DNA from: Desulfobacterales bacterium
GTDB taxonomy: Bacteria; Desulfobacterota; Desulfobacteria; Desulfobacterales; SpSt-501
Length of the DNA stretch: 21,949 nucleotides
Assembly (NCBI GenBank): GCA_025454275.1
Contig: JALOOS010000016.1
Location: forward strand, 1-21,949
Reading direction: 5' to 3'
A model generated the notes under the pieces. The model had not been told where the DNA came from and made no database searches. It saw only the letters and a list, made by a program, of their open reading frames with translations. Positions within the stretch are counted from its first letter, which is position 1. Every line of letters begins with the position of its first letter. Position numbers and translations under genes: made by a program. Positions 7,667 through 14,139 of the stretch are shown here, piece after piece.

Positions 7667-8641
7667 ATGGACGACCCGCGACCGTTCCCCGATGAGCGCA
7701 CCCCGGCCGGCGCATTCGGCCGCAGCTCCGTGCTGCGCCGGGCGCTGCGGGCCATCGCCCTGGCGGCTGTTCTGACGGTCGCCGGCATGAGCTCCGCGGC
7801 CCGCGCCGACGGATCGCCCCCGCGCATCACCCTCTCCGCCCCGGCGGTAGAAACCGGCGGCACCCTCGCCGCCGAAATCGACTGCCGCCCGGTGAACGGG
7901 GCCTCGCGGGAGGTCCAACTCGCCTTCGCCGGCCAGCGGATCGCACTCTTCCCCCACCCGGTGAAGGGCGGCGGCACCTGCGTGGGCCTCGTGGCCGTTG
8001 CCCTCAACGCCCCTGCCGGGACCGGCACGCTGGACCTCGGCTGGACCGATTCGGGCCGAAGCCGCAGCCGCCGTGTGGACTTCCGCATCGTGGCCGGCGC
8101 CTACGGCGAGGAGCGCCTCTCGGTGGACCCCCGGCATGTGCGTCCGAGCCCTGCCGATCTCGAGCGCATCCGCCGCGAGCAGGAAAAATTAAAACAGGTT
8201 TATGCCGCCGGCAGCCCCGAGCGGCTGTGGTCGCGCGGGTTTGCGCTTCCGGTCCCCGGGGAGGTGAACGGGGCCTTCGGAACACGCCGGGTGTTCAACG
8301 GCGAGCTGCGCAGCCAGCACTCCGGCGTGGACTTCAGGGCCGCCGCCGGGGACCCGGTGCAGGCCTCCAGCAGCGGGGTGGTGCGGCTGGCCGAGGAGTT
8401 GTTTTATTCGGGCAACGCCGTCATCATCGACCACGGCGCCGGCGTCTTCACCTCCTACTCCCACCTGAGCCGCATCGACGTCGCCGTCGGCCGGCGGGTG
8501 GAAAAAGGCGAGGTCATCGGCCTGATCGGGGCGACCGGCCGGGCCACCGGGCCCCACCTCCACTGGGGGGTCAAAGTCAACGCCGTCACCGTCAACCCTC
8601 TTTCGTTCCAGCAATTGATGACCGCATTGACCGGCGGATGA
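7667..8641 (+). CDS. exported M23 family metallopeptidase (LytM-type)
   Basis: A 324-residue exported cell-wall endopeptidase. An N-terminal hydrophobic signal (about 23-48) with Arg residues before it ends in SAARA, a likely cleavage site. The middle part (about 50-150) is a beta-rich domain typical of Desulfobacterota M23 proteins, then a short charged helix. Residues about 205-315 are the zinc peptidase: H218 and D222 in HSGVD, H266 in SYSHLS, and H297/H299 in HLHWG, so the active site looks complete. M23 enzymes cut peptide cross-links in peptidoglycan. No clear ribosome site precedes the ATG at 7667; a GTG at 7730 would give a shorter, cleaner signal peptide and cannot be excluded. It follows gcdA across a stem-loop and is probably functionally unrelated. 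Confidence 0.87.
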   Translation: MDDPRPFPDERTPAGAFGRSSVLRRALRAIALAAVLTVAGMSSAARADGSPPRITLSAPAVETGGTLAAEIDCRPVNGASREVQLAFAGQRIALFPHPVKGGGTCVGLVAVALNAPAGTGTLDLGWTDSGRSRSRRVDFRIVAGAYGEERLSVDPRHVRPSPADLERIRREQEKLKQVYAAGSPERLWSRGFALPVPGEVNGAFGTRRVFNGELRSQHSGVDFRAAAGDPVQASSSGVVRLAEELFYSGNAVIIDHGAGVFTSYSHLSRIDVAVGRRVEKGEVIGLIGATGRATGPHLHWGVKVNAVTVNPLSFQQLMTALTGG

Positions 8642-8691
8642 GCGCAGCCGGCGGGGAGAGACCCCGGAATCCGCGGGCGGACCTTTTTCCC

Positions 8692-8720
8692 TTGACACCC
8701 CCCTGCCCATCCTCTATACA
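8692..8720 (+). promoter_or_regulatory. near-consensus sigma-70 promoter for the HD-GYP gene
   Basis: TTGACA (8692-8697, perfect) and TATACA (8715-8720, five of six) are separated by exactly 17 bp. This is the best promoter match I found in the window, and it stands in an AT-richer stretch. Transcription should start near 8727. Confidence 0.7.
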
Positions 8721-8731
8721 CCAGCCGGTTT

Positions 8732-8750
8732 CATACCAATATATGGTGTG
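8732..8750 (+). promoter_or_regulatory. inverted repeat just downstream of the HD-GYP promoter, possible operator
   Basis: CATACCA (8732-8738) and TGGTGTG (8744-8750) form an imperfect inverted repeat with a 5-bp AT spacer (ACCA/TGGT core plus outer CA/TG). It falls at about +5 to +24 relative to the predicted transcription start, a usual place for a repressor site. No regulator can be assigned. Confidence 0.35.
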
Positions 8751-8786
8751 CCCCTTCCGGTGGTCACCCACCGGGTTTGGTTGTTG

Positions 8787-9476
8787 ATGCGACAGCTCAA
8801 AACACAGAACCTGCTCATCCAACCCGTTCCGCTCGCCTCTCTGCAGGACGCCTTTCCGGCGCCGGCGGAAACCCCCTTGGGAACAGCCGCGCTCACTTTC
8901 GCCATCGGCTGCCAGGACCTTTACACCCGCGGCCATGGATTCCGGGTCGCCGCCTATGCCGAACGGATCGCCCGGCGCCTCGGCCTATCGACCCAGGAGA
9001 CCGATACGGTGCGCATCGGCGGCCTGCTGCACGACATCGGCAAGCTGGCGCTCAGCCCCCGGCTGATGACCAACACCCGCGCCGAGCTCTCGGCGGCGAT
9101 GCGTGCCGAAATCCACCGGCATCCGGAGATCGGGCGCGCCTTTCTGGAGGCCCTGAATGTCGCGCCGCCGATTTTGGACTGCGTGCACTATCATCACGAA
9201 CGCCTGGACGGCTCGGGCTACCCGGTCGGGCTGGATGCCGCCCGGATCCCCGTGGGCGCCCAGATCATCAGCGTCGCCGATTGCTTCGATGCGCTGACCA
9301 CCGACCGGCCCTACCAGAGAGGCAAGCACCCGTCGCAGGCGCTGGCGATCCTCGAGACCCTGGCGGGCAGCGCCCTCAGCGCGGACCTGGTCCGAACCCT
9401 CTGCCGGGAGGTGCGGGAAAACGGAGTGGCGGCGGCCGCCATGCCTTTACATCCGGGCCGTTTCGGAGTAAACTGA
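8787..9476 (+). CDS. HD-GYP domain phosphodiesterase
   Basis: A 229-residue protein that is mainly one HD-GYP domain, the family that hydrolyses the second messenger c-di-GMP. Metal-binding positions are visible: H50, HD at 82-83 (LLHDIGK), H110/H112, HH at 136-137, and the GYP triad at 144-146 in DGSGYP. Residues 1-30 hold no recognised sensor domain, so input must come from a partner or from expression level. I chose the ATG at 8787. An in-frame GTG at 8748 would add 13 residues but lies inside the candidate operator and only about 20 nt from the predicted transcript start. Neither start has a clear ribosome binding site. The gene has its own strong promoter and may be cotranscribed with the small broken ORF that follows. 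Confidence 0.85.
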   Translation: MRQLKTQNLLIQPVPLASLQDAFPAPAETPLGTAALTFAIGCQDLYTRGHGFRVAAYAERIARRLGLSTQETDTVRIGGLLHDIGKLALSPRLMTNTRAELSAAMRAEIHRHPEIGRAFLEALNVAPPILDCVHYHHERLDGSGYPVGLDAARIPVGAQIISVADCFDALTTDRPYQRGKHPSQALAILETLAGSALSADLVRTLCREVRENGVAAAAMPLHPGRFGVN

Positions 9477-9509
9477 TATCATACGAACGTCACCCAAGGA
9501 GCCGCCGCC

Positions 9510-9633
9510 TTGACCAAGAAAGCCGTTGAAGGTTGGTTTAAAACCATATTCTCCATGGTGTTTTTCATCGGTGGTGTTTTTCATCGGGGTCTTCAGCGGC
9601 ATCGGCTACCTGATCCAGCTCACCCTTTTCTGA
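9510..9633 (+). pseudogene. small membrane-protein ORF frameshifted by a 16-bp tandem duplication
   Basis: AAGGAG (9496-9501) stands 8 nt before a TTG at 9510 that opens MTKKAVEGWFK and a hydrophobic stretch. At 9556-9587 the 16 bases TGGTGTTTTTCATCGG occur twice in tandem. Removing one copy gives a clean 35-residue ORF ending at the TGA at 9631-9633: a basic/amphipathic start and one transmembrane helix running through VFFIGVFSGIGYLIQ to the C terminus. With both copies the frame shifts and runs to a TAG at 9672-9674 (54 residues with an unrelated polar tail). It could be a disabled gene, a reversible switch or an assembly error. The intact family is not one I recognise. Confidence 0.5.
9556..9587 (+). 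repeat. perfect 16-bp tandem duplication
   Basis: TGGTGTTTTTCATCGG is present at 9556-9571 and again at 9572-9587 without a mismatch. The unit is not a multiple of three, so it shifts the reading frame of the small ORF it lies in. Confidence 0.9.
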
Positions 9634-9750
9634 CCGCCTCGAGGCCTCTCCATCTTTTCGCAGCTTTCCGGTAGGTACTTTCGCTGAACGCGAGTGCCCG
9701 GCGGGATCCCACCGCCGCCGCTGGCTCTTCCGTGCGACCCTAAAAAAGAC

Positions 9751-9779
9751 TTGACACATGCGCCCCATATTTGTATGAC
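9751..9779 (+). promoter_or_regulatory. promoter of the regulator-led catabolic operon
   Basis: TTGACA (9751-9756, perfect) and TATGAC (9774-9779, four of six) are 17 bp apart, in the most AT-rich stretch of the right half. The predicted start is near 9786, about 40 nt before the regulator ATG. Between the small broken ORF (to 9674) and this promoter I see nothing else. Confidence 0.6.
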
Positions 9780-9781
9780 AA
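9771..9781 (+). promoter_or_regulatory. FadR-subfamily operator candidate overlapping the -10 box
   Basis: TTGTATGACAA is a TTGT/ACAA inverted repeat with a 3-bp spacer and fits the known FadR-subfamily consensus TNGTNNNACNA at every fixed position. It covers the -10 hexamer, so binding by the adjacent FCD-type regulator would block its own promoter and the operon. Confidence 0.55.
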
Positions 9782-9785
9782 TCTT

Positions 9786-9801
9786 ACCATCTAACCATCT
9801 A
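9786..9801 (+). repeat. 8-bp direct repeat in the operon leader
   Basis: ACCATCTA occurs twice in tandem (9786-9793 and 9794-9801), starting at the predicted transcription start. It may be an extra protein-binding site or a chance slippage product. Confidence 0.4.
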
Positions 9802-9827
9802 TTCAATCTGGCGGTCCTCGGGATTCG

Positions 9828-10598
9828 ATGAACCGGGTAGTCAAAAAACGCCTCTCCGACTCCGTGCTGGATGAGATTGGTCGCATGTTCGACAGCGGCG
9901 AGCTCAAGGAGGGCGACAAGCTCCCCAACCAAAATGCGCTGGCCGCCCAACTCGGCGTATCCCGTGCCTCGTTGCGTGAATCTCTGCACACCCTGGCCTT
10001 GATGGGGGTCCTCGAGCAACGGCCCGGCTTCGGGACGGTGGTGCGCGGGAGGGTGCCGGCCAATTTTTCCGAGTGCCTGGGACTGCCGCTCATCTCCGAC
10101 GCCAACGAAACCATCGAACTGGTCGAAGCCCGGCGCATCATCGAAATCGGCAACGTCGAGCTCGCCGTGAAACACATCACCGGGTCGGGTGTCGCGGAGC
10201 TCGGCCGGATCATCGCGAATATGGACCGGGCGGTGCGTGAAACCAACCAGGCGGACTATGTCCGGCACGACGCCGACTTCCACCACCACCTGGCGAAGGC
10301 CACCGGCAACCGCTTCATGGTGCACCTCTTTTTGACCATCCGCCGCATCATGGAGCAGTTCATCACCGAGTCCTTCAGTGCACTGCCTGCCATGCTGGAG
10401 CGCTCGCTCGCCGACCACCGGCGCATCTACGAAGCGGTGAAACGCCGCGACCCGAAGCGGGCGGTCAGCGAGATGAGCCGTCACATGGCCAATATCCGCG
10501 ACGCCATGGAACGGTTTTATCGGACGTCGCAGCCTGCGGCGCCCAAGCCGACCGCGGGGCTTTCGCGCGCGAGGACTCCTGCGCCCCGGCCCGAGTAG
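9828..10598 (+). CDS. GntR-family transcriptional regulator, FadR/FCD subfamily
   Basis: A 256-residue DNA-binding regulator. Residues about 5-73 form the winged helix-turn-helix, with the recognition region near VSRASLRESLHTL (44-56) and the wing at RPGFGTVV. Residues about 95-230 form the all-helical FCD ligand domain with its metal set intact: D150 and H154, H197 (ADHRRIYEAV) and H219. FCD regulators bind small carboxylic acids through this metal and usually lose DNA binding when the ligand is present. The C-terminal 25 residues are a Pro/Ala/Arg tail without a fold. It is the first gene of a long co-directional run and its promoter carries a matching operator, so it is probably the local, self-limiting repressor. 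No clear ribosome binding site is visible before the ATG. The ligand is unknown but is likely the operon's substrate. Confidence 0.9.
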   Translation: MNRVVKKRLSDSVLDEIGRMFDSGELKEGDKLPNQNALAAQLGVSRASLRESLHTLALMGVLEQRPGFGTVVRGRVPANFSECLGLPLISDANETIELVEARRIIEIGNVELAVKHITGSGVAELGRIIANMDRAVRETNQADYVRHDADFHHHLAKATGNRFMVHLFLTIRRIMEQFITESFSALPAMLERSLADHRRIYEAVKRRDPKRAVSEMSRHMANIRDAMERFYRTSQPAAPKPTAGLSRARTPAPRPE

Positions 10599-10627
10599 TC
10601 GCCTCACAACGCTCCCAGGAGGATTTT

Positions 10628-11368
10628 ATGCAAATCGATCGTGAACGCTGCACCTGCTGCGGGGAATGCATCGCCATCTGCCCGGTCAGTGCCATCCGGC
10701 TTCGGAAAAAGGATGCCGCCGCCGGCCTCAAGGCGCAGGCCGTGATCAACCGCGACGAGTGCGTGGAATGCTCGGCCTGCTTCCGCTCCAACGTCTGCCC
10801 GGAAGGGGCCATCCAGGAAGAACCACTTGAATGGCCGCGCATTCTGCGCAAGGCCTTCTCCGACCCCGTCTACACCCACAAGGGCACCGACATCCCCGGC
10901 CGCGGCACCGAGGAAATGAAAACCAACGATGTGACCGGACGGTTCAGGGACGGCTTCATCGGCATCGGGCTTGAGTTCGGCCGGCCGGGTGTCGGGGCGC
11001 GCTTCCGCGACGCCGAAAAGGCCATCCGCAAACTGCTCCCGCTGGGGGTGCAGCTCGAACCGAAAAATCCGCTGACCCAGCTGATCGCCGATCCCGCCAC
11101 CGGCGCGCTACAGCCGGAAGTTCTCAACGAGAAGGTGCTCTCCACTATCGTCGAGGCCATCATTCCCGTTGAGCGGTTCCCGGAGGTGGTAGCGGCGGTG
11201 CACGCAATCGCCGCCGAAGCGGACACGGTCATCAGCTTCGGGGTCATCAGCAAGGTGGCCCCCGACGGCTCGGTCCCGGCGGTGAAGGCGATGCAGGCCG
11301 CCGGGCTCACGCCCTCCATCAACGGAAAAGTCAACGTCGGTCTCGGTCGACCGCTGTTTCCCTTTTAA
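10628..11368 (+). CDS. two-[4Fe-4S] ferredoxin-like protein with an unrecognised C-terminal domain
   Basis: A 246-residue cytoplasmic protein. Residues 1-62 form a bacterial-ferredoxin-like module: C8, C11, C14 and C18 with a following Pro make one cluster, and C45, C48, C51 and C57 (CX2CX2CX5CP, slightly wide) make the second. Residues about 75-246 are a domain I do not recognise, with a conserved-looking GRGTEEMKTNDVTGR stretch, LEFGRPGVGARFRD, and a C-terminal half with alpha/beta-like spacing. It probably passes electrons, perhaps for the tungsto-enzyme or the protein encoded next. AGGAGG precedes the ATG, and the gap to the regulator is 29 bp. The downstream gene starts 20 bp after its stop, which suggests a pair working together. 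Function of the C-terminal part is not assigned. Confidence 0.8.
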   Translation: MQIDRERCTCCGECIAICPVSAIRLRKKDAAAGLKAQAVINRDECVECSACFRSNVCPEGAIQEEPLEWPRILRKAFSDPVYTHKGTDIPGRGTEEMKTNDVTGRFRDGFIGIGLEFGRPGVGARFRDAEKAIRKLLPLGVQLEPKNPLTQLIADPATGALQPEVLNEKVLSTIVEAIIPVERFPEVVAAVHAIAAEADTVISFGVISKVAPDGSVPAVKAMQAAGLTPSINGKVNVGLGRPLFPF

Positions 11369-11388
11369 ATGGTCCCCAAGGAGGATTC

Positions 11389-12006
11389 ATGTCGCATACG
11401 CTGCACCGCTGTGGAAAACCCGACGATCTCAATCGCGATTTCGTGGTCTTCAGTATGTCGGCCAAAACCGTCAACGCCATGGGCTCCGGCCCCAAGATGA
11501 AGCGTTTTTTTGAAATTCTACGCAAATACCCCGCTGTCAATTTCGGCGACGTCAAGACCGGCAGCCGCTTCAACTCCGATTGGCAGACCATCCACGACGG
11601 GTACAAGGACCAATCGGTGGCCCATTACGTCTTTTCCGACGCTGCGGCGGTCGGCGACATTCTCAAGGAGCTCAAAGCCGCCGATCTAGGCATCTCCGTC
11701 ATTGTGAGCGGGGTTTTCGACACGGTGGCTACGCTTTGCCGTGACGCCGGTCTTCCGGTGCATACGGTTCAGTTCTCCGGCGGTGTGCTAGGGCGAACGG
11801 AACGACTGCCGCCGGGGCCTGTCCTGGCCATCACCACCATGTGCGGCCACGGCTTGGTTTCAGCCAACCTGGTCAAGAAGATGGCAACCCAGGTCCAAAA
11901 GGGGGAGAAATCCCTTTCGGAAGCAGCGGCCGAACTTGCCAAGCCTTGCATGTGCGGCGTCTTCAACACCGAACGCGCCGAGCGTCTGCTGCGGGAAATC
12001 AACTAA
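11389..12006 (+). CDS. conserved-looking Cys-rich protein of unknown function
   Basis: A 205-residue soluble protein that I cannot place in a family. It has no signal peptide or membrane segment. Cysteines are C8 (HRCG), C117, C152 in TTMCGHG, and C187/C189 in the CMCGVFN motif near the end; the last three plus H154 could form a metal or iron-sulfur site, but that is inference. The centre (about 75-150) has alternating hydrophobic strands and helices, with a glycine pair at FSGGVLG, as in nucleotide- or CoA-binding folds. AAGGAGG precedes the ATG, and the gene follows the ferredoxin-like gene by 20 bp and precedes the aldehyde dehydrogenase by 61 bp. The tight link suggests it is the catalytic or scaffold partner of the ferredoxin-like protein. 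Confidence 0.75.
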   Translation: MSHTLHRCGKPDDLNRDFVVFSMSAKTVNAMGSGPKMKRFFEILRKYPAVNFGDVKTGSRFNSDWQTIHDGYKDQSVAHYVFSDAAAVGDILKELKAADLGISVIVSGVFDTVATLCRDAGLPVHTVQFSGGVLGRTERLPPGPVLAITTMCGHGLVSANLVKKMATQVQKGEKSLSEAAAELAKPCMCGVFNTERAERLLREIN

Positions 12007-12067
12007 CACCTGTGGCGGGGCCGCACCGGCACCGCCATCGGAGCCTATCGCCTGGAGGAGGGGAGTC

Positions 12068-13561
12068 ATGGCGGAAACGATCCAATCGGTGAGGGAGTGG
12101 AAAACGGGCGTCGGCCGCGTCAAGATGATCATCGGCGGCGAGTGGGCCGACGCCGGGAATCAGTGGCTGAATGTTGAAAACCCGGCCCATAAAGGAACCG
12201 ATGCCGGCCAAGTCCCCCGCGGCGGCGCGGCCGAGGTGGACCGCGCGGTGCAGGCGGCGGCCGAAGCGTTCAAAAGTTGGAAACGTATGCCGGCGCGCGA
12301 GCGCGGGCGTGCCTTTTTGAAAATTGCCGACGCCCTCGAGACCGAAAAGGAGGAGTTCGCAAGGCTCTATTCGCTGGAGACCGGCAATGCCATCGCCACC
12401 CAATCCCGCGGCGAAGCGATGTTGACCGCCGATTTGATCCGCTATTTCGGCGGGGTGGCGAGTGAGATCAAGGGCGAGGTGATCCCGCTCGGAGAACAGC
12501 TCTTCAGCTACACCCGCCGCGAACCCTTGGGGGTGGTGGGCGGCATCGTGCCGTGGAACGCCCCGCTCGCCTTGAGCGCGCTCAAGATCTCCATGGCGCT
12601 GATCCCCGGCAACACGCTGGTGCTCAAACCCTCCGTGGAAGCCCCGCTCACCGCCGTCAAACTGGTGGAGCTCTGCAACCGCTTTCTGCCCAAAGGGGTG
12701 CTCAATGTGGTTACGGGCAGCGGAAGCGAGTGTGGCCAGGCACTGATCGACCATCCCAAAGTGGCCAAGCTCTCCTTCACAGGATCCACCGAGGTGGGTC
12801 GAAGCATCATGCGTGCGGCAGCCAACCGCATCATACCCGTCTCTTTGGAGCTGGGCGGCAAGAGCCCCCAAATCGTCTTCCCGGACGCAAATGACGATGC
12901 CACTGTGGCCAACGTCATCAACGGGATGCGGTTCGTGCGCCAGGGCCAGTCCTGCACGGCCGGCTCGCGGTTGTTCCTGCACGCTTCGATCTTTGACGCC
13001 TTTATGGAGAAATTGGTGGCCAAGCTCAAGGCCTTCAAGATCGGCGAACCCCTGGACGAATCGACCCAGATGGGTGCCATCGTCAATGAAAAACAGTACA
13101 ACACGGTCGTAGGATACATTGCCGACGGCCTCAAGCAGCCAGGCGCTAAAACCGTTTGTGGAGGCCTGCCGCCCAAAACACCTCCGTTTTCCGAAGGTTA
13201 CTTCGTGGAGCCGACGGTCTTCACCGGAGTCAATCCTGGATGGCGCATTGCCCGTGAGGAGGTGTTCGGGCCCGTGCTCGTCGCCATCCCCTGGACGGAG
13301 GAAACCGAGGTCATCCGGATGGCCAATGACAGCCACTACGGGCTGGCCGCTTTCATCTACACCCACGATATCGCCAAAGCCCTGCGCGCGGCACACGAGA
13401 TCGAGTCTGGCTTCGTTCAGGTCAACCAAGGCGGCGGCATCGTTCCCGGCCAGTCCTACGGAGGGTTCAAGACAAGCGGCATCGGCCGCGAGTGGTCCCT
13501 TGAAGGCATGCTCGATTCGTTCACCCAGCGAAAAAGCGTTACCATCAACCTGGCCTATTGA
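12068..13561 (+). CDS. NAD(P)-dependent aldehyde dehydrogenase
   Basis: A 497-residue enzyme of the aldehyde dehydrogenase superfamily, which oxidises an aldehyde to its acid with NAD(P)+. Diagnostic positions are all present: VPWNAPL and KPSVEAP in the cofactor domain, FTGSTEVG, the general base E261 in LELGGKSP, and the nucleophile C296 in GQSCTAGSR. EEVFGPV and the C-terminal GGFKTSGIGRE segment are also intact. The length is typical. GGAGGAG at 12054-12060 lies 7 nt before the ATG at 12068 and decides this start over longer in-frame options that would overlap the previous gene. It sits in an operon that also encodes an AOR-type enzyme, so two different aldehyde-oxidising systems are encoded together. 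The aldehyde cannot be deduced. Confidence 0.92.
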   Translation: MAETIQSVREWKTGVGRVKMIIGGEWADAGNQWLNVENPAHKGTDAGQVPRGGAAEVDRAVQAAAEAFKSWKRMPARERGRAFLKIADALETEKEEFARLYSLETGNAIATQSRGEAMLTADLIRYFGGVASEIKGEVIPLGEQLFSYTRREPLGVVGGIVPWNAPLALSALKISMALIPGNTLVLKPSVEAPLTAVKLVELCNRFLPKGVLNVVTGSGSECGQALIDHPKVAKLSFTGSTEVGRSIMRAAANRIIPVSLELGGKSPQIVFPDANDDATVANVINGMRFVRQGQSCTAGSRLFLHASIFDAFMEKLVAKLKAFKIGEPLDESTQMGAIVNEKQYNTVVGYIADGLKQPGAKTVCGGLPPKTPPFSEGYFVEPTVFTGVNPGWRIAREEVFGPVLVAIPWTEETEVIRMANDSHYGLAAFIYTHDIAKALRAAHEIESGFVQVNQGGGIVPGQSYGGFKTSGIGREWSLEGMLDSFTQRKSVTINLAY

Positions 13562-13584
13562 TCACCATAGAAAGGAAATTCCCC

Positions 13585-14082
13585 ATGAGTGCAGACCCGC
13601 GTTTTTTTGAAAACGTCGACCTCTCCGAGGTGATACTCACCCGGTTCCACCCCGGAGACGATCTGTTTCCCACACTGGTCAAAACCGTCAAGGACAGGGG
13701 GTGGGAGCGCGCCGTGATCATCTCCGGAATCGGCAGCCTTGAGGACGTCGTCTTCGTCGCCCCCAAACCTGCATTTAAAATACCGGTCCAACCGGCTGAG
13801 AACCTCAACAAGATCGAAATGAAGGGGCCCTTCGAGCTCATGAGCGTCGAGGGCAACATCGTCCCGCTGGTGGGGGAATTCGGCGCCATGAAGCACGGCG
13901 ACCCGGTGCTGCACGTGCACTGCCTTCTCTCCCACGGCACGGGCGAGCTGACCGGCGGCCATATGATTTCCGCCAAGGTGTTCACCACCACCGAAATTTT
14001 CATCGCTCATGTGAAACATTCGAAGGTCAAGAAAAAGAAGAGCGAGGTCACCGGGCTGCTGGAGTTCCGCAACGATCTCTAG
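13585..14082 (+). CDS. PPC/DUF296-domain protein
   Basis: A 165-residue protein made almost wholly of the PPC (plant and prokaryote conserved, DUF296) fold. Key positions are H110 and H112 (HVHC) and H126 in LTGGHM, the HxH...GGH pattern thought to bind metal. In plants the domain accompanies AT-hooks, but stand-alone bacterial versions have no settled role, and many lie beside metabolic genes. A Lys-rich stretch (about 144-153) follows the domain, perhaps for nucleic-acid or acidic-partner contact. AAAGGA stands 8 nt before the ATG. It lies between the aldehyde dehydrogenase and the transporter genes with short gaps on both sides. The domain is clear; whether it is an enzyme, a sensor or a DNA binder is open. 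Confidence 0.8.
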   Translation: MSADPRFFENVDLSEVILTRFHPGDDLFPTLVKTVKDRGWERAVIISGIGSLEDVVFVAPKPAFKIPVQPAENLNKIEMKGPFELMSVEGNIVPLVGEFGAMKHGDPVLHVHCLLSHGTGELTGGHMISAKVFTTTEIFIAHVKHSKVKKKKSEVTGLLEFRNDL

Positions 14083-14139
14083 CCGCCCGCGGGTCCGCCC
14101 CATCCACCACCCAACCCATCATCACGACAGGAGGCAGGT

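Noticed and set aside
5670..7715. A 681-codon open frame on the minus strand opposite gcdA
   Set aside because: It mirrors a clearly conserved gene on the plus strand; its protein has the His/Asp/Val/Leu-rich composition typical of antisense frames in GC-rich DNA and no recognisable domain.
11999..13429. A 476-codon minus-strand frame opposite the aldehyde dehydrogenase
   Set aside because: Antisense shadow; the plus-strand enzyme has complete catalytic motifs.
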